Assembly: GCF_028618665.1 (NCBI RefSeq)
Contig: NZ_JAQITF010000009.1
Coordinates: 25,027-89,026, forward strand
Source of the DNA: Bartonella sp. AU16XJBT
GTDB taxonomy: Bacteria > Pseudomonadota > Alphaproteobacteria > Rhizobiales > Rhizobiaceae
Length of the DNA: 64,000 bases
Direction: 5' to 3'
The position numbers and the translations under genes are program-made. The notes below the pieces were generated by a model. The model searched no databases, was not told where the DNA came from, and saw only the letters and a list, made by a program, of their open reading frames with translations. Shown here one piece after another: positions 9,862 through 21,065 of the stretch. Within the stretch, counting starts at the first letter, position 1, and each line of letters opens with the position of its first letter.

Positions 9862-10644
9862 TTAATTGACATTAAGGTGAATCCAAACAGGAACATGGTC
9901 GGATGGTTTTGGGTATCCCCTTACTTCTGTTTGACTATGAGCGCAAATAAGGCGATCAACCGCTTCTGGTGATAAGAGTAAATGATCAATGCGAATCCCA
10001 TTATTTTTAGGCCATGCCCCAGCTTGGAAATCCCAAAAACTGAAGGAGGGCGTATCAGTGACATTCCGGATAGCATCGTACAGTCCTAAATGAAGAATAC
10101 GTTGGAATGCTTTTCTTGTTTTTTGAAGAAATAAGGCATCTCGATTCCATTCTTGAGGATTTTTGGCATCTAATGGGGTAGGGATGACATTATAATCACC
10201 GGCTAGAACAAGGGGTTCTTCATAGGCAAGCAATGATTTTGCATGTGTATATAATCTTTCCATCCATTCCATCTTATAGGAATATTTTTCACTCTCAATA
10301 GGGTTTCCATTTGGCAAATAAAGAGATGCAATACGCACAACACCTTTGTCTGTTGAATAAACGGCTTCAATGTAACGTGTTTGTTCATCGTTATCGTTGC
10401 CTGGTAAGCGATGGATCACTTCATCTGGCGTTTTTTTAGAGAGAATCGCAACGCCATTAAAACTTTTTTGTCCGTGTGTTTCTATATGGTAACCTAGATT
10501 TTCAATTGCATCACGTGGAAAATTTTCATCAATACTTTTAATTTCCTGTAGACAGACTATGTCTGGCTGACTTTTCTGTAGCCATTGATACAATGTTTCA
10601 TGTCGTGCTTTTATTCCGGCAATATTCCACGTTGCTATTTTCAT
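9862..10644 (-). CDS. xth: Exodeoxyribonuclease III
   Basis: An Mg-dependent AP endonuclease and 3'-5' exonuclease of base-excision repair. The exonuclease/endonuclease/phosphatase fold motifs are intact: MKIATWNIAGI at the start, CLQEIK (metal-binding Glu), LAGDYNV (Asp and Asn), and RIDHLLLSP followed by SDHVPVW (catalytic Asp-His). The start at MKIATWN is chosen from family alignment; a start four codons upstream (10656) is possible. It stands alone, divergent from the ribosomal cluster. Confidence 0.93.
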   Translation of the reverse strand: MKIATWNIAGIKARHETLYQWLQKSQPDIVCLQEIKSIDENFPRDAIENLGYHIETHGQKSFNGVAILSKKTPDEVIHRLPGNDNDEQTRYIEAVYSTDKGVVRIASLYLPNGNPIESEKYSYKMEWMERLYTHAKSLLAYEEPLVLAGDYNVIPTPLDAKNPQEWNRDALFLQKTRKAFQRILHLGLYDAIRNVTDTPSFSFWDFQAGAWPKNNGIRIDHLLLSPEAVDRLICAHSQTEVRGYPKPSDHVPVWIHLNVN

Positions 10645-10839
10645 GGTGATCATCATTCGATATCAAATATGCAATTTAATTTGCTGCATTAATGTTTTAC
10701 TGCAGTTACATCGTTGCTTTTTTATTTATAGGGCGATATTACTATGGTAAATTGATTTATCAAGAGTCCCGATAAAAGCAAATTTAAAGTTTAAAATTTA
10801 ATTTATTTTCATTTTTGAAAACTTTCTGCTGTTTAGTTC

Positions 10840-10868
10840 TTGACGAATGTCTGTGTTCTCGCTATTAG
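10840..10868 (+). promoter_or_regulatory. Candidate sigma-70 promoter of the rpsL (str) cluster
   Basis: TTGACG, a 17-base spacer and TATTAG lie about 250 bases before rpsL, in the only long gap upstream of the ribosomal cluster. The -35 match is good and the -10 fair. The rest of the gap (10645-11119) shows no gene, so a leader of about 250 bases is expected. Confidence 0.45.
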
Positions 10869-11119
10869 ACAAAAACATAACCGATGTGGAAGTGATCATT
10901 TATGATCGTTGAAATGGGTGTTAAAAAGATTAAAAGCAAATGCTAGTGCAAAAGGCTATTGCCTTCTCTGCTTGTGATCGGGTAAACTGTTTTTAGCAGG
11001 TGTGCCCGATTTTGTGTGTAGAATGAGGCATCTATTCCAATTTTGTTGGAGTGGATGGAAATAGAAATAGAAAAGCCCGATTGGGTGAGACGAATGTAGA
11101 TCGAAAAGAGGAAGGTTGC

Positions 11120-11491
11120 ATGCCTACCGTAAACCAGTTGATTCGTAAGCCGCGTGTAGCGCCAGTTAAACGTAATAAGGTTCCTGCTCTGCAGTCGAAC
11201 CCGCAGAAGCGTGGTGTTTGTACCCGTGTTTATACAACAACGCCGAAGAAGCCTAATTCTGCTCTTCGTAAAGTTGCTAAAATTCGCTTGACGAATGGAT
11301 TTGAAGTGATTGGTTATATTCCTGGAGAGGGGCATAATCTTCAAGAGCACTCTGTAGTGATGATCCGTGGTGGTCGTGTGAAAGATTTGCCAGGGGTTCG
11401 TTATCACATTATTCGTGGTTTGCTTGATACGCAAGGTGTCAAGAATCGTAAACAGCGTCGTTCAAAATATGGCGCTAAGCGTCCAAAATAA
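11120..11491 (+). CDS. rpsL: Ribosomal protein S12
   Basis: S12 belongs to the 30S decoding centre. The 123-residue product has the invariant [15 protein letters not shown] loop and the [11 protein letters not shown] loop. Lysines at the two classic streptomycin-resistance positions (E. coli K42 and K87 equivalents) are wild type, so no resistance is predicted from this gene. The true start is the ATG at 11120 after GAGGAAGG; an upstream in-frame extension to 11051 lacks family similarity. First gene of the str cluster. Confidence 0.98.
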   Translation: MPTVNQLIRKPRVAPVKRNKVPALQSNPQKRGVCTRVYTTTPKKPNSALRKVAKIRLTNGFEVIGYIPGEGHNLQEHSVVMIRGGRVKDLPGVRYHIIRGLLDTQGVKNRKQRRSKYGAKRPK

Positions 11492-11509
11492 TATTGAGAG
11501 ACAAAGCCA

Positions 11510-11980
11510 ATGTCCCGTCGTCATAGAGCAGAAAAGCGTGAAATTAATCCAGATCCTAAGTTTGGTGATTTGGTTATTACAAAATTTATGAATGCCATTA
11601 TGTTTGATGGTAAAAAGTCAGTTGCAGAGCGTATTGTTTATGGTGCGCTTGATTCTGTAGAGAAAAAAGTAAAAACAGATCCAGTGGAACTATTTCATCG
11701 GGCTTTAGAGAATGTTGCTCCTCATATTGAGGTTCGTTCGCGTCGTGTTGGTGGTGCTACTTATCAGGTTCCGATTGATGTTCGTCCTGATCGCCGTCAG
11801 GCTCTTGCTATTCGTTGGTTGATTTCGGCGGCGCGTGGACGGAATGAGACGACGATGATTGAGCGTTTATCTGGTGAATTGATGGATGCGGCTAATAATC
11901 GTGGTTCTGCCGTGAAAAAGCGTGAGGATGTTCATCGTATGGCTGAGGCTAACCGTGCATTCTCGCATTATCGCTGGTAG
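11510..11980 (+). CDS. rpsG: Ribosomal protein S7
   Basis: S7 nucleates assembly of the 30S head and contacts the E-site tRNA. It is 156 residues long, starts [12 protein letters not shown] and has the [12 protein letters not shown] hairpin and the C-terminal AFSHYRW that are typical. It follows rpsL by 18 bases and precedes fusA by 24, the standard str order. Confidence 0.98.
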   Translation: MSRRHRAEKREINPDPKFGDLVITKFMNAIMFDGKKSVAERIVYGALDSVEKKVKTDPVELFHRALENVAPHIEVRSRRVGGATYQVPIDVRPDRRQALAIRWLISAARGRNETTMIERLSGELMDAANNRGSAVKKREDVHRMAEANRAFSHYRW

Positions 11981-12004
11981 AGTTTTTAAACTAAGGCAAA
12001 TATA

Positions 12005-14089
12005 ATGGCTCGCGAATATAAAATTGAAGATTATCGTAATTTTGGTATTATGGCGCATATTGATGCCGGTAAGACTACGATGACTGAACGTATTCTGTTC
12101 TATACGGGTAAGAATCATAAAATCGGAGAGACCCATGATGGTGCTTCTACGATGGATTGGATGGAGCAGGAACAAGAGCGCGGTATTACAATTACATCTG
12201 CTGCGACGACGACTTTTTGGGAAGGTAGTGACGGTCGGAAGCGTCGCTTCAATATTATTGATACGCCAGGGCACGTTGATTTTACAATTGAGGTTGAACG
12301 CTCTTTGCGTGTTCTTGACGGGGCGATAGCGTTGTTGGATGCTAATGCTGGTGTTGAACCTCAGACAGAAACTGTTTGGCGGCAGGCTGAGAAATATAGT
12401 GTCCCTCGCATGGTTTTTGTTAATAAGATGGATAAAATAGGTGCTGATTTCTATCGCAGCGTAGAAATGGTTGGTTCTCGGTTAGGGGCTAAAGCGCTTG
12501 TTGTACAGTTGCCGATTGGTGCTGAAAATGACTTTGAAGGTGTTGTTGATCTTGTTGAGATGAAGGCTTTAAAGTGGGATGGTTCTATTGGTGCTCCGGC
12601 GGTGATAGGTGAAATTCCTTCTGATTTAAGAGAAAAGGCTGAAGAGTATCGCGAGAAACTCATTGAAATGGCTGTGGAGGTTGACGAGGCTGCCATGGAG
12701 GCCTACTTAGAAGGCATTATGCCAACCAACGAGCAACTCGTTTCTCTCATTCGTAAGGGAACCGTAGAGGTTCAGTTTCATCCGGTTCTTTGTGGTACGG
12801 CTTTTAAAAATAAGGGTGTGCAGCCGCTTTTGGATGCTGTTGTCTCTTATCTTCCTTCTCCGGTTGATATTCCGGCAATTAAGGGGATTGATGTGAAGAC
12901 TGAGGCTGAGACGACGCGCGAATCTTCTGATGATGCTCCACTATCTATGCTTGCTTTTAAAATTATGAATGATCCTTTTGTTGGTTCGTTGACTTTCTGT
13001 CGTATTTACTCTGGTAAAGTTCATAAAGGTATTTCTCTTGAGAATACTGTGAAGAAGAAAAAGGAGCGTTTAGGGCGTATGCTTCAAATGCATTCAAATT
13101 CTCGTGAGGATATTGAAGAAGCATTTGCTGGTGATATTGTTGCTCTTGCCGGTCTTAAGGAGACAACGACAGGGGATACGCTTTGTGATCCTTTGAAGCC
13201 TGTTATTTTGGAGCGGATGGAATTTCCAGAACCTGTTATTGAGATTGCAATTGAACCGAAAACAAAAGCAGATCAAGAAAAAATGGGTATTGCTCTTAAT
13301 CGTTTGGCAGCGGAAGATCCTTCATTTCGTGTTAAGTCAGATGAGGAGTCAGGTCAGACTATTATAGCTGGAATGGGTGAGCTTCATCTTGATATTATTG
13401 TTGATCGTATGCGGCGTGAGTTTAAGGTTGAGGCAAATGTTGGGCAGCCTCAGGTTGCTTATCGTGAGTCAATTACTAAAATGGCGGAAATTGATTACAC
13501 TCATAAGAAGCAATCAGGTGGTGCTGGTCAATTTGCTCGTGTAAAAATTATTTTTGAGCCTCATGAAGGTGATGATTTTATTTTTGAGTCGAAGATCGTT
13601 GGTGGTGCTGTTCCTAAAGAATATATTCCAGGTGTTCAAAAGGGGATTGAAAGCGTTATGGGGTCGGGGCCTCTTGCAGGATTCCCTATGCTTGGTGTAA
13701 AAGCAACTCTCATTGACGGTGGTTATCACGATGTTGATTCTTCTGTGCTGGCTTTTGAAATTGCTGCTCGTGCAGCTTTTCGTGATGGGGCAAAGAAGGC
13801 TGGTGCACAGCTTCTTGAACCGATTATGAAGGTAGAAGTCGTTACGCCAGATGATTATGTTGGTGATGTTATTGGTGATCTCAATTCTCGTCGAGGACAG
13901 ATTTCAGGAACTGAAGCGCGCGGTATTGCAACGGTTGTCAATGCGATGGTTCCATTGGCAAATATGTTTGGTTATGTGAATACCCTTCGCTCTATGAGTC
14001 AGGGTCGTGCGCAGTATACAATGCAGTTTGATCATTACGAACCTGTTCCTTCGGCTGTTGCTTTGGAGATTCAAAAGAAATACGCGTAA
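12005..14089 (+). CDS. fusA: Elongation factor G
   Basis: This translocation GTPase of 694 residues has the P-loop AHIDAGKTT at residues 17-25, followed by the switch region [16 protein letters not shown], and NKMD for guanine recognition. Domains II-V follow (GGGMG-like [13 protein letters not shown]; the C-terminal [14 protein letters not shown]). It is full length and undisturbed, between rpsG and tuf, as is normal for the str operon. Confidence 0.98.
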   Translation: MAREYKIEDYRNFGIMAHIDAGKTTMTERILFYTGKNHKIGETHDGASTMDWMEQEQERGITITSAATTTFWEGSDGRKRRFNIIDTPGHVDFTIEVERSLRVLDGAIALLDANAGVEPQTETVWRQAEKYSVPRMVFVNKMDKIGADFYRSVEMVGSRLGAKALVVQLPIGAENDFEGVVDLVEMKALKWDGSIGAPAVIGEIPSDLREKAEEYREKLIEMAVEVDEAAMEAYLEGIMPTNEQLVSLIRKGTVEVQFHPVLCGTAFKNKGVQPLLDAVVSYLPSPVDIPAIKGIDVKTEAETTRESSDDAPLSMLAFKIMNDPFVGSLTFCRIYSGKVHKGISLENTVKKKKERLGRMLQMHSNSREDIEEAFAGDIVALAGLKETTTGDTLCDPLKPVILERMEFPEPVIEIAIEPKTKADQEKMGIALNRLAAEDPSFRVKSDEESGQTIIAGMGELHLDIIVDRMRREFKVEANVGQPQVAYRESITKMAEIDYTHKKQSGGAGQFARVKIIFEPHEGDDFIFESKIVGGAVPKEYIPGVQKGIESVMGSGPLAGFPMLGVKATLIDGGYHDVDSSVLAFEIAARAAFRDGAKKAGAQLLEPIMKVEVVTPDDYVGDVIGDLNSRRGQISGTEARGIATVVNAMVPLANMFGYVNTLRSMSQGRAQYTMQFDHYEPVPSAVALEIQKKYA

Positions 14090-14152
14090 TTTCAGGTTGG
14101 TAAATTAATTTTTAACTTAGTCCTTGGCTTGGACAGAAAATGGAGAGCTCAA

Positions 14153-15328
14153 ATGGCGAAGAGCAAATTTGAACGTACAAAACCGCATGTTAATATAGGT
14201 ACGATTGGTCACGTTGATCATGGGAAGACATCATTGACAGCAGCGATTACGAAATTTTTTGGTGAGTTTAAAGCATATGACCAAATTGATGCAGCACCAG
14301 AAGAGCGCGCCCGTGGAATTACCATTTCTACAGCCCACGTTGAGTATGAAACAGAAAATCGTCACTATGCCCACGTTGATTGCCCCGGACACGCGGATTA
14401 TGTGAAAAACATGATCACAGGGGCAGCGCAGATGGATGGTGCTATTCTGGTTGTTTCTGCGGCTGATGGTCCAATGCCTCAGACGCGTGAGCATATTTTG
14501 CTAGCCCGTCAGGTTGGTGTTCCTGCGATTGTTGTTTTTCTTAATAAAGTTGATCAGGTTGATGATAGCGAACTTTTAGATCTTGTAGAGCTTGAGGTTC
14601 GGGAGCTTTTATCTAAATATGATTTTCCTGGTGATGATGTGCCAATTGTTAAAGGTTCAGCGTTGGCTGCCCTTGAGGACAAGGATAAAAGCATTGGTGA
14701 AGATGCGGTTCGCCTTTTGATGAGTGAGGTTGATAAGTATATTCCAACCCCTGAACGTCCTGTTGATCAACCATTCTTGATGCCGATAGAAGATGTCTTT
14801 TCGATTTCAGGTCGTGGAACGGTTGTTACGGGTCGTGTTGAGCGCGGTGTTATTAAGGTTGGGGAAGAAATCGAGATTATCGGAATTCGTCCAACATCTA
14901 AGACAACAGTCACGGGTGTAGAAATGTTCCGCAAGCTTTTAGATCAAGGGCAAGCGGGTGATAATATCGGTGCTTTGCTTCGTGGTGTTGATCGTGAAGG
15001 GATTGAGCGAGGTCAAGTATTGGCGAAGCCCGGATCTGTTACACCTCATACACGTTTTAAAGCAGAGGCTTACATTTTGACGAAGGATGAAGGCGGTCGT
15101 CATACACCGTTTTTCACGAATTATCGCCCTCAGTTTTACTTCCGTACGACGGATGTTACGGGTATTGTCACGCTTCCAGAAGGAACGGAAATGGTTATGC
15201 CAGGGGATAATGTTGCGATGGATGTGTCTTTGATTGTTCCAATAGCGATGGAAGAGAAGCTTCGTTTTGCTATTCGTGAAGGTGGTCGTACTGTTGGTGC
15301 TGGTATCGTCTCTAAGATCATTGAATAA
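14153..15328 (+). CDS. tuf: Elongation factor Tu
   Basis: EF-Tu brings aminoacyl-tRNA to the ribosome. The 391-residue product has the P-loop GHVDHGKT (residues 19-26), DCPGHADY and NKVDQVDD, and ends with [14 protein letters not shown]. The ATG at 14153 with GGAGAG upstream is the real start; the frame extends 8 codons further up without similarity. Alphaproteobacteria often carry a second tuf elsewhere; only one lies in this window. Confidence 0.98.
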
Positions 15329-15341
15329 ATAATGCTTGCTG

Positions 15342-15365
15342 AGCGCCTTGATTATTGAAGGCGCT
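15342..15365 (+). terminator. Hairpin between tuf and rpsJ
   Basis: AGCGCCTT and AAGGCGCT form a perfect 8-bp stem with an 8-base loop (GATTATTG), followed by TTATATG rather than a full T-run. It lies just after the tuf stop and 24 bases before rpsJ. It is probably a partial terminator or processing site that separates str from S10 expression. Confidence 0.5.
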
Positions 15366-15389
15366 TTATATGACAGGGAAATAAAGAGC

Positions 15390-15698
15390 ATGAACAGTCA
15401 AAATATTCGTATTCGCTTGAAAGCGTTTGATCATAGAATTCTTGATACGTCGACGCGTGAGATTGTATCGACTGCTAAACGGACTGGTGCAAATGTCCGT
15501 GGTCCCATTCCGCTTCCGACGCGGATTGAGAAATTTACGGTCAATCGTGGACCACATATCGATAAGAAGAGCCGTGAGCAGTTTGAAATGCGTACGCATA
15601 AGCGTCTTCTTGATATTGTTGATCCAACACCGCAAACAGTGGATGCGCTTATGAAGCTCGATCTTTCTGCTGGTGTGGATGTAGAAATTAAGCTCTGA
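15390..15698 (+). CDS. rpsJ: Ribosomal protein S10
   Basis: S10 is a 30S head protein and also the NusE partner of NusB in antitermination. The 102-residue product starts [19 protein letters not shown] and contains the [14 protein letters not shown] loop. The ATG at 15390 is chosen by family length; an upstream extension to 15336 would run through the tuf-rpsJ hairpin. First gene of the S10 section. Confidence 0.98.
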   Translation: MNSQNIRIRLKAFDHRILDTSTREIVSTAKRTGANVRGPIPLPTRIEKFTVNRGPHIDKKSREQFEMRTHKRLLDIVDPTPQTVDALMKLDLSAGVDVEIKL

Positions 15699-15725
15699 GG
15701 TTTGAGGACAGAAGGAACAGACCCG

Positions 15726-16463
15726 ATGCGTTCAGGTGTAATAGCACAGAAGCTGGGCATGACCCGTATTTATAATGATGCTGGTGAACATGTGCCGGTG
15801 ACAGTACTTCGTTTGGAGAATTGTCAAGTCGTTGCTCAGCGTACAGTTGAAAAGAATGGTTATACTGCTGTTCAATTAGGTGTAGGCTTTGCTAAGGTTA
15901 AGAATACTTCACAAGCTCTTCGTGGACATTTTGCTAAGGCTTCTGTTGAGCCTAAGTCCAAAATAGCAGAGTTTCGTGTGAGTCCCGATAATCTTCTTGA
16001 TATCGGTACTGAGATTACGGTGGAGCATTTTGTTCCAGGGCAGCGCGTTGATGTGACGGGTACCAGTATTGGTAAGGGGTTTGCCGGTGTTATGAAGCGG
16101 CATAACTTTGGCGGGCACCGTGCTTCCCATGGTAATTCGATTACACATCGTGCTCATGGTTCTACGGGACAGTGCCAAGATCCTGGTAAAGTTTTTAAAG
16201 GGAAAAAAATGGCTGGCCATATGGGGCAGGTGCGTGTAACAACACAAAATATTGAAGTTGTTTCCACTGATATTGAGCGTGGTTTAATTTTAGTGCGCGG
16301 TGCTGTTTCTGGTTCTAAGGGTTCTTGGATTTTGGTGAGAGATGCCGTGAAGAAGCCGCTTCCTGATAATGCTCCAAAGCCTGCTGGTATTCGCCGTCTT
16401 GTGAAGGAGAAAACGGAAATGGTTGCTCCGGTGACGGAAGCCTCTGAAGTTGAGGGAGCCTAA
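15726..16463 (+). CDS. rplC: Ribosomal protein L3
   Basis: L3 folds near the peptidyl-transferase centre of the 50S subunit. The 245-residue product starts [16 protein letters not shown] and contains the conserved loop [13 protein letters not shown] and [22 protein letters not shown]-terminal extension ([18 protein letters not shown]) is longer than in E. coli and common in Rhizobiales. The ATG at 15726 is preferred to the upstream frame. Confidence 0.97.
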   Translation: MRSGVIAQKLGMTRIYNDAGEHVPVTVLRLENCQVVAQRTVEKNGYTAVQLGVGFAKVKNTSQALRGHFAKASVEPKSKIAEFRVSPDNLLDIGTEITVEHFVPGQRVDVTGTSIGKGFAGVMKRHNFGGHRASHGNSITHRAHGSTGQCQDPGKVFKGKKMAGHMGQVRVTTQNIEVVSTDIERGLILVRGAVSGSKGSWILVRDAVKKPLPDNAPKPAGIRRLVKEKTEMVAPVTEASEVEGA

Positions 16464-16465
16464 TA

Positions 16466-17086
16466 ATGGATCTTGTAATTAAAACTCTTGATGGTCATGA
16501 AGCTGGTAAATTAAAGGTTTCTGAATCTATCTTTGATCTTGTTCCGCGTGAGGATATTTTACAGCGTGTTGTTCGTTGGCAACTTGCACGTCGTCAACAG
16601 GGAACCCATCAATCACAAGGGCGCTCTGATGTGTCACGCACAGGGGCAAAGATGTTTAAACAAAAGGGAACTGGGCGTGCGCGACATTCATCGGCCCGTG
16701 CTCCTCAGTTTCGAGGTGGAGGTAAGGCACATGGACCGGTGGCTCGTAGCCATGCGCATGATCTTCCTAAAAAGGTTCGTGCTCTTGGGTTACGTTTTGC
16801 TTTATCTGCAAAATTAAAAGCAAAAGATTTAATTGTTGTGGATGAGTTGACTATTAAGGATGCTAAAACGAAAAAGCTTGTTTCTCATTTTTCTAAGCTT
16901 GGGTTTAATAATGCTCTCTTGATTGGTGGTAAAGAGATTGATATTAACTTTTTCCGTGCGGCATCGAATATTCCTAATATTGATATTTTGCCCATTCAGG
17001 GAATTAATGTTTATGATATTTTGCGTCGCAGCAAACTTGTTTTATCAAAGGCAGCTGTTGAGGCTCTTGAGGAGCGTTTTAAATGA
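16466..17086 (+). CDS. rplD: Ribosomal protein L4
   Basis: L4 lines the 50S exit tunnel. The 206-residue product has the basic loop [17 protein letters not shown] that enters the tunnel, then [14 protein letters not shown]. It starts three bases after the rplC stop and overlaps rplW by four bases, so translation is probably coupled. In enterobacteria L4 also controls the S10 operon; no matching leader is evident here. Confidence 0.97.
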   Translation: MDLVIKTLDGHEAGKLKVSESIFDLVPREDILQRVVRWQLARRQQGTHQSQGRSDVSRTGAKMFKQKGTGRARHSSARAPQFRGGGKAHGPVARSHAHDLPKKVRALGLRFALSAKLKAKDLIVVDELTIKDAKTKKLVSHFSKLGFNNALLIGGKEIDINFFRAASNIPNIDILPIQGINVYDILRRSKLVLSKAAVEALEERFK

Positions 17087-17376
17087 CAGATCTTCGCCAT
17101 TATGATATAATTATTAGTCCAGTTATTACTGAAAAGTCGACTATGATTTCTGAATATAATCAAGTTGCTTTTAATGTCGCGCCGAAAGCGACGAAACCTG
17201 AAATTAAGGCTGCTGTTGAGGCGCTTTTTAGCGTAAAAGTTAAAGCAGTTAACACGATAGTCCGTAAGGGTAAAGTGAAACGTTTTAAGGGTATTGTTGG
17301 TCGGCAGAGTGATGTCAAAAAAGCGATCGTAACTCTGGCCAGTGGTCAGACTATCGACGTTTCGACAGGTCTTTAA
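17083..17376 (+). CDS. rplW: Ribosomal protein L23
   Basis: L23 sits at the tunnel exit and docks trigger factor and the signal recognition particle. The 97-residue product begins with [14 protein letters not shown] and has the family's extended basic loop ([16 protein letters not shown]). Its ATG overlaps the rplD stop (ATGA). Confidence 0.97.
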   Translation: MTDLRHYDIIISPVITEKSTMISEYNQVAFNVAPKATKPEIKAAVEALFSVKVKAVNTIVRKGKVKRFKGIVGRQSDVKKAIVTLASGQTIDVSTGL

Positions 17377-17397
17377 AGAGGCTCGGAGATAGGAATA

Positions 17398-18231
17398 ATG
17401 GCACTTAAGCAATTTAATCCAACAACACCTGGGCAGCGTCAGCTTGTTATTGTGGAACGTTCTGGTCTTTATAAGGGAAAACCCGTAAAGATGTTGACTG
17501 AAGGTTTGTCTTCAAAGGGTGGACGGAATAACCGCGGTCGTGTTACTGCTCGTTTTCAGGGTGGTGGCCATAAACGAAGTTATCGATTTGTCGACTTTAA
17601 GCGTCTTAAGCGTGATGTTTCAGCAAAAGTTGAGCGTTTAGAATATGATCCTAATCGCACCGCTTTTATCGCTTTAATTCGCTATGAGGATGGGCAATTA
17701 AGTTATATCCTTGCACCACAGCGTCTTGGTGTTGGTGATTCTATTATCGCTGGTTCAAATGTTGATGTTAAACCAGGGAATGCTATGCCCCTTGGCAATA
17801 TGCCGGTTGGTACAATTATTCATAATGTTGAAATGAAGCCAGGAAAAGGGGGGCAGATTGCACGTTCAGCGGGTGCTTATGCACAATTGGTTGGACGAGA
17901 TCATGGTATGGCTATTCTTCGTTTAAATTCTGGTGAACAGCGTTTGGTGTCTAGCAGCTGTTTTGCAACTGTTGGTGCTGTTTCAAATCCTGATCATGGG
18001 AATATTAATGATGGTAAGGCAGGTCGCTCACGTTGGCGTGGTAAGCGTCCACATGTTCGTGGTGTTGCTATGAACCCTGTTGATCATCCGCACGGTGGTG
18101 GTGAAGGTCGTACATCGGGGGGGCGTCATCCAGTGTCTCCTTGGGGTAAACCTACGAAAGGTAAGCGTACGCGCTCCAATAAAGCCACTGATAAGTTTAT
18201 TATGCGTACGCGTCATCAGCGCAAGAAATAA
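17398..18231 (+). CDS. rplB: Ribosomal protein L2
   Basis: L2 supports subunit joining and the peptidyl-transferase centre. The 277-residue product has [19 protein letters not shown] at the N-terminus and the C-terminal [18 protein letters not shown] with the critical histidine. Normal length and context, with rpsS next. Confidence 0.98.
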   Translation: MALKQFNPTTPGQRQLVIVERSGLYKGKPVKMLTEGLSSKGGRNNRGRVTARFQGGGHKRSYRFVDFKRLKRDVSAKVERLEYDPNRTAFIALIRYEDGQLSYILAPQRLGVGDSIIAGSNVDVKPGNAMPLGNMPVGTIIHNVEMKPGKGGQIARSAGAYAQLVGRDHGMAILRLNSGEQRLVSSSCFATVGAVSNPDHGNINDGKAGRSRWRGKRPHVRGVAMNPVDHPHGGGEGRTSGGRHPVSPWGKPTKGKRTRSNKATDKFIMRTRHQRKK

Positions 18232-18246
18232 GAAAGGTAGTCTGAA

Positions 18247-18525
18247 GTGGTTCGTTCAGTTTGGAAAGGTCCGTTTGTTGACGGCTATCTTCTTGGTAAA
18301 GCAGAGAAGGTACGTGCAAGTGGGCGCAATGAAGTTATAAAAATATGGAGTCGTCGCTCTACTATTTTGCCGCAATTTGTTGGTTTAACTTTTGGTGTTT
18401 ACAACGGCAATAAGCATATTCCTGTTTCTGTTTCTGAAGAGATGGTTGGACATAAGTTTGGTGAGTTCGCTCCTACCCGGACTTATTATGGTCATGGTGC
18501 CGATAAAAAAGCGAAGAGGAAGTAG
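18247..18525 (+). CDS. rpsS: Ribosomal protein S19
   Basis: S19 is a 30S head protein contacting the 50S bridge. It starts with GTG ([15 protein letters not shown]), after an AAAGG ribosome binding site nine bases upstream. The 92-residue product has the [23 protein letters not shown] core and ends [16 protein letters not shown]. Confidence 0.97.
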
Positions 18526-18527
18526 GA

Positions 18528-18917
18528 ATGGGAAAAGCTAAGGTTCCGCGCCAGCTTAAAGATAATGAAGCAAAGGCTGTTACACGAACAATTCGTGTTA
18601 GTCCGCAAAAGCTTAATTTAGTTGCTGCAATGATTCGTGGTAAAAGAGTTAATGTGGCGCTCGCTGATTTGATGTTTTCGCGTAAACGTATTGCTGCTAC
18701 TGTGAAAAAAACGCTTGAATCAGCGATTGCAAACGCAGAGAATAACCACGATCTTGACATTGATTCGCTTATTGTAGCAGAGGCTTATGTTGGTAAGTCG
18801 ATCGTGATGAAGCGTTTTCATGTTCGTGGTCGCGGGCGTGCTAGTCGAATTGAGCGTCCATTTTCACATCTTACTGTTATTGTTCGTGAAGTTAGCGAAA
18901 AAGTGGAGGCCGCGTAA
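18528..18917 (+). CDS. rplV: Ribosomal protein L22
   Basis: L22 lines the exit tunnel. The 129-residue product has the conserved [13 protein letters not shown] helix and the C-terminal loop [22 protein letters not shown], which reaches the tunnel. No macrolide-type insertion or deletion is evident in the loop. Its stop overlaps the rpsC start (TAATG). Confidence 0.97.
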   Translation: MGKAKVPRQLKDNEAKAVTRTIRVSPQKLNLVAAMIRGKRVNVALADLMFSRKRIAATVKKTLESAIANAENNHDLDIDSLIVAEAYVGKSIVMKRFHVRGRGRASRIERPFSHLTVIVREVSEKVEAA

Positions 18918-19627
18918 TGGGTCAGAAGATCAATCCAATAGGACTTCGTCTTGGTGTTAATCGGACATGGGATTCTCGTTGGTATGCTGATAGTGGTGAA
19001 TATGGACGTCTTCTTCATGAAGATTTGAAAATTCGTTCTTATGTGCTTGAAGAGCTTAAGCAGGCAGCTATTTCTAAGGTCGTTATTGAACGCCCTCATA
19101 AAAAATGTCGTGTTACGATTCATTCTGCGCGTCCTGGTTTGATTATCGGTAAAAAGGGTGCTGATATCGAGAAACTTCGTCGTAAGCTTTCAGAAATGAC
19201 CAATGCTGAAACTTCATTGAATATTGTGGAGATTCGTAAGCCAGAGATTGATGCTACGATTATTGCGCAGTCAATTGCTCAACAGTTAGAGCGTCGTGTT
19301 GCTTTCCGTCGTGCGATGAAGCGTGCTGTTCAGTCTGCTATGCGTCTTGGTGCGGAAGGTATTCGTATCAATTGTTCTGGTCGTCTTGGTGGTGCTGAAA
19401 TTGCTCGTATGGAATGGTATCGTGAAGGTCGTGTTCCACTTCATACCTTGCGTTCTGATGTCGATTACGGTACAGCAGAAGCTAAGACCGCTTACGGTAT
19501 TTGTGGTATTAAAGTTTGGGTCTTTAAGGGTGAGATTCTTGAACATGATCCGATGGCTTCAGAACGTCGTGCTACGGAAGCTGATCAATCTGGTTCTTCA
19601 TCGAATCGTCGCCGCGAAAATGCTTAG
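18917..19627 (+). CDS. rpsC: Ribosomal protein S3
   Basis: S3 forms part of the mRNA entry channel. The 236-residue product starts [13 protein letters not shown], with KH-domain [15 protein letters not shown] and the C-terminal domain [21 protein letters not shown]. The Ser/Arg-rich tail is typical of the order. Confidence 0.98.
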   Translation: MGQKINPIGLRLGVNRTWDSRWYADSGEYGRLLHEDLKIRSYVLEELKQAAISKVVIERPHKKCRVTIHSARPGLIIGKKGADIEKLRRKLSEMTNAETSLNIVEIRKPEIDATIIAQSIAQQLERRVAFRRAMKRAVQSAMRLGAEGIRINCSGRLGGAEIARMEWYREGRVPLHTLRSDVDYGTAEAKTAYGICGIKVWVFKGEILEHDPMASERRATEADQSGSSSNRRRENA

Positions 19628-19663
19628 TTTTTGAGATTAAACTAAAATTTGGAGTAGAGAACA

Positions 19664-20077
19664 ATGTTGCAGCCAAAGCGCACAAAGTTCCGTAAGCAGT
19701 TCAAGGGCCGTATTCACGGTGTTGCGAAGGGTGGTACGGATTTGAATTTCGGTGCCTACGGTTTGAAGGCTGTTGAGCCGGAGCGGGTTACTGCTCGTCA
19801 AATTGAAGCGGCGCGTCGCGCGATTACACGTTATATGAAACGTTCTGGTCGTGTATGGATTCGTATTTTTCCAGATCTTCCGGTTACATCTAAACCGACT
19901 GAAGTTCGTATGGGTAAAGGGAAGGGTAGTGTTGATTATTGGGCTGCACGTGTTGCTCCTGGGCGCATCATGTTTGAGCTTGATGGGGTTCCTGAAGATG
20001 TTGCACGTGAAGCACTAAGGTTGGGCGCTGCAAAGTTGCCTATAAAAACGCGTTTCATCCAGCGTATTGCTGAATAA
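19664..20077 (+). CDS. rplP: Ribosomal protein L16
   Basis: L16 contacts the tRNA acceptor arm in the A site. The 137-residue product starts [16 protein letters not shown] and has [19 protein letters not shown]. Standard length and position between rpsC and rpmC. Confidence 0.98.
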   Translation: MLQPKRTKFRKQFKGRIHGVAKGGTDLNFGAYGLKAVEPERVTARQIEAARRAITRYMKRSGRVWIRIFPDLPVTSKPTEVRMGKGKGSVDYWAARVAPGRIMFELDGVPEDVAREALRLGAAKLPIKTRFIQRIAE

Positions 20078-20089
20078 AGAGGTTAAGCG

Positions 20090-20290
20090 ATGAGAGCCAG
20101 AGAATTACGGGCGCAAACGCTCGACCAAATGAAAGATGAATTGGCTAAATTAAAGAAAGAGCAATTTAATTTGCGCTTTCAAAAAGCAACAGGTCAATTA
20201 GAAAAGACTGCGCGTGTTAGACAAGTTCGTCGTGATATTGCGCGCATTAAGACTTTTCTTCGTCAAAGATTAAGTGAAAGTAAGGTTTAA
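20090..20290 (+). CDS. rpmC: Ribosomal protein L29
   Basis: A short two-helix 50S protein near the tunnel exit. The 66 residues include the [17 protein letters not shown] motif and the [10 protein letters not shown] tail of the family. Confidence 0.97.
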   Translation: MRARELRAQTLDQMKDELAKLKKEQFNLRFQKATGQLEKTARVRQVRRDIARIKTFLRQRLSESKV

Positions 20291-20301
20291 GGAAATAAGA
20301 G

Positions 20302-20541
20302 ATGCCTAAACGCGTTTTGCAGGGTGTTGTTATTAGTGACAAAAGCGATAAGACTGTCGTTGTTAAAGTTGAGCGTCGTTATTCTCATCCGCTTCTTAAG
20401 AAGACTGTTCGGCAGTCTAAAAATTATAAAGCGCATGACGAAAACAATCAATTTAAGATTGGGGATCAAGTTTCTATTCAAGAATCTAGACCAATTTCGA
20501 AAGATAAATGTTGGATTGTTGTAAAAGACAATGTAGCGTAA
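20302..20541 (+). CDS. rpsQ: Ribosomal protein S17
   Basis: S17 is an OB-fold 30S protein. The 79 residues start [21 protein letters not shown] and contain [19 protein letters not shown], the family signature region. A 143-base gap follows before rplN. Confidence 0.97.
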   Translation: MPKRVLQGVVISDKSDKTVVVKVERRYSHPLLKKTVRQSKNYKAHDENNQFKIGDQVSIQESRPISKDKCWIVVKDNVA

Positions 20542-20684
20542 TGGGTTAAGTTTATTGTTTTAGAATTTAACAGTGGTTTTTCGTTGGTAAATTTGAAGGC
20601 GATAACTTTATCGTTATTTGGCAGGCAAATTCGAGTGTATAAAAGATACAAGCGGATATAGATGTTAAGAAAAGGTGGCCAGTC
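20542..20684 (+). other. Intercistronic gap before rplN
   Basis: This 143-base gap between rpsQ and rplN is the boundary between the S10 and spc sections. It is much more AT-rich than its flanks and holds a small inverted repeat (CGATAA..TTATCG). An internal promoter or leader is possible, but no convincing -35/-10 pair was found. A ribosome binding site (AAAGGTGG) precedes rplN. Confidence 0.4.
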
Positions 20685-21053
20685 ATGATTCAGATGCAAA
20701 CAAACCTCGACGTTGCTGATAATTCTGGTGCTCGTCGTGTCATGTGCATCAAGGTGTTAGGCGGTTCAAAGCGGAAATATGCTTCGGTCGGTGACATTAT
20801 TGTTGTTTCGGTTAAGGATGCTATTCCTCGTGGCCGTGTTAAAAAGGGTGATGTTATGAAAGCTGTTGTGGTTCGTACTGCTAAGGATATTCGTCGCGCA
20901 GATGGTAGTGTCATTCGTTTTGATAGTAATGCTGCGGTTTTAGTGGATAACAAAAAAGAGCCGATTGGTACGCGTATCTTTGGACCTGTTCCCCGTGAAT
21001 TGCGTGGGAGGAACCATATGAAGATCATCTCGCTCGCTCCTGAAGTTCTGTAA
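20685..21053 (+). CDS. rplN: Ribosomal protein L14
   Basis: L14 lies at the subunit interface (bridge B8) and binds the silencing factor RsfS. The 122-residue product starts [19 protein letters not shown] and has the [21 protein letters not shown] signature. First gene of the spc section. Confidence 0.98.
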   Translation: MIQMQTNLDVADNSGARRVMCIKVLGGSKRKYASVGDIIVVSVKDAIPRGRVKKGDVMKAVVVRTAKDIRRADGSVIRFDSNAAVLVDNKKEPIGTRIFGPVPRELRGRNHMKIISLAPEVL

Positions 21054-21065
21054 GGAGTTAATATT

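Noticed and set aside
10943..11434. A 163-codon frame on the minus strand over rpsL, and similar long antisense frames throughout the ribosomal cluster
   Set aside because: They lie wholly over highly conserved genes, lack ribosome binding sites and show no family pattern; codon bias of ribosomal genes produces such shadows.
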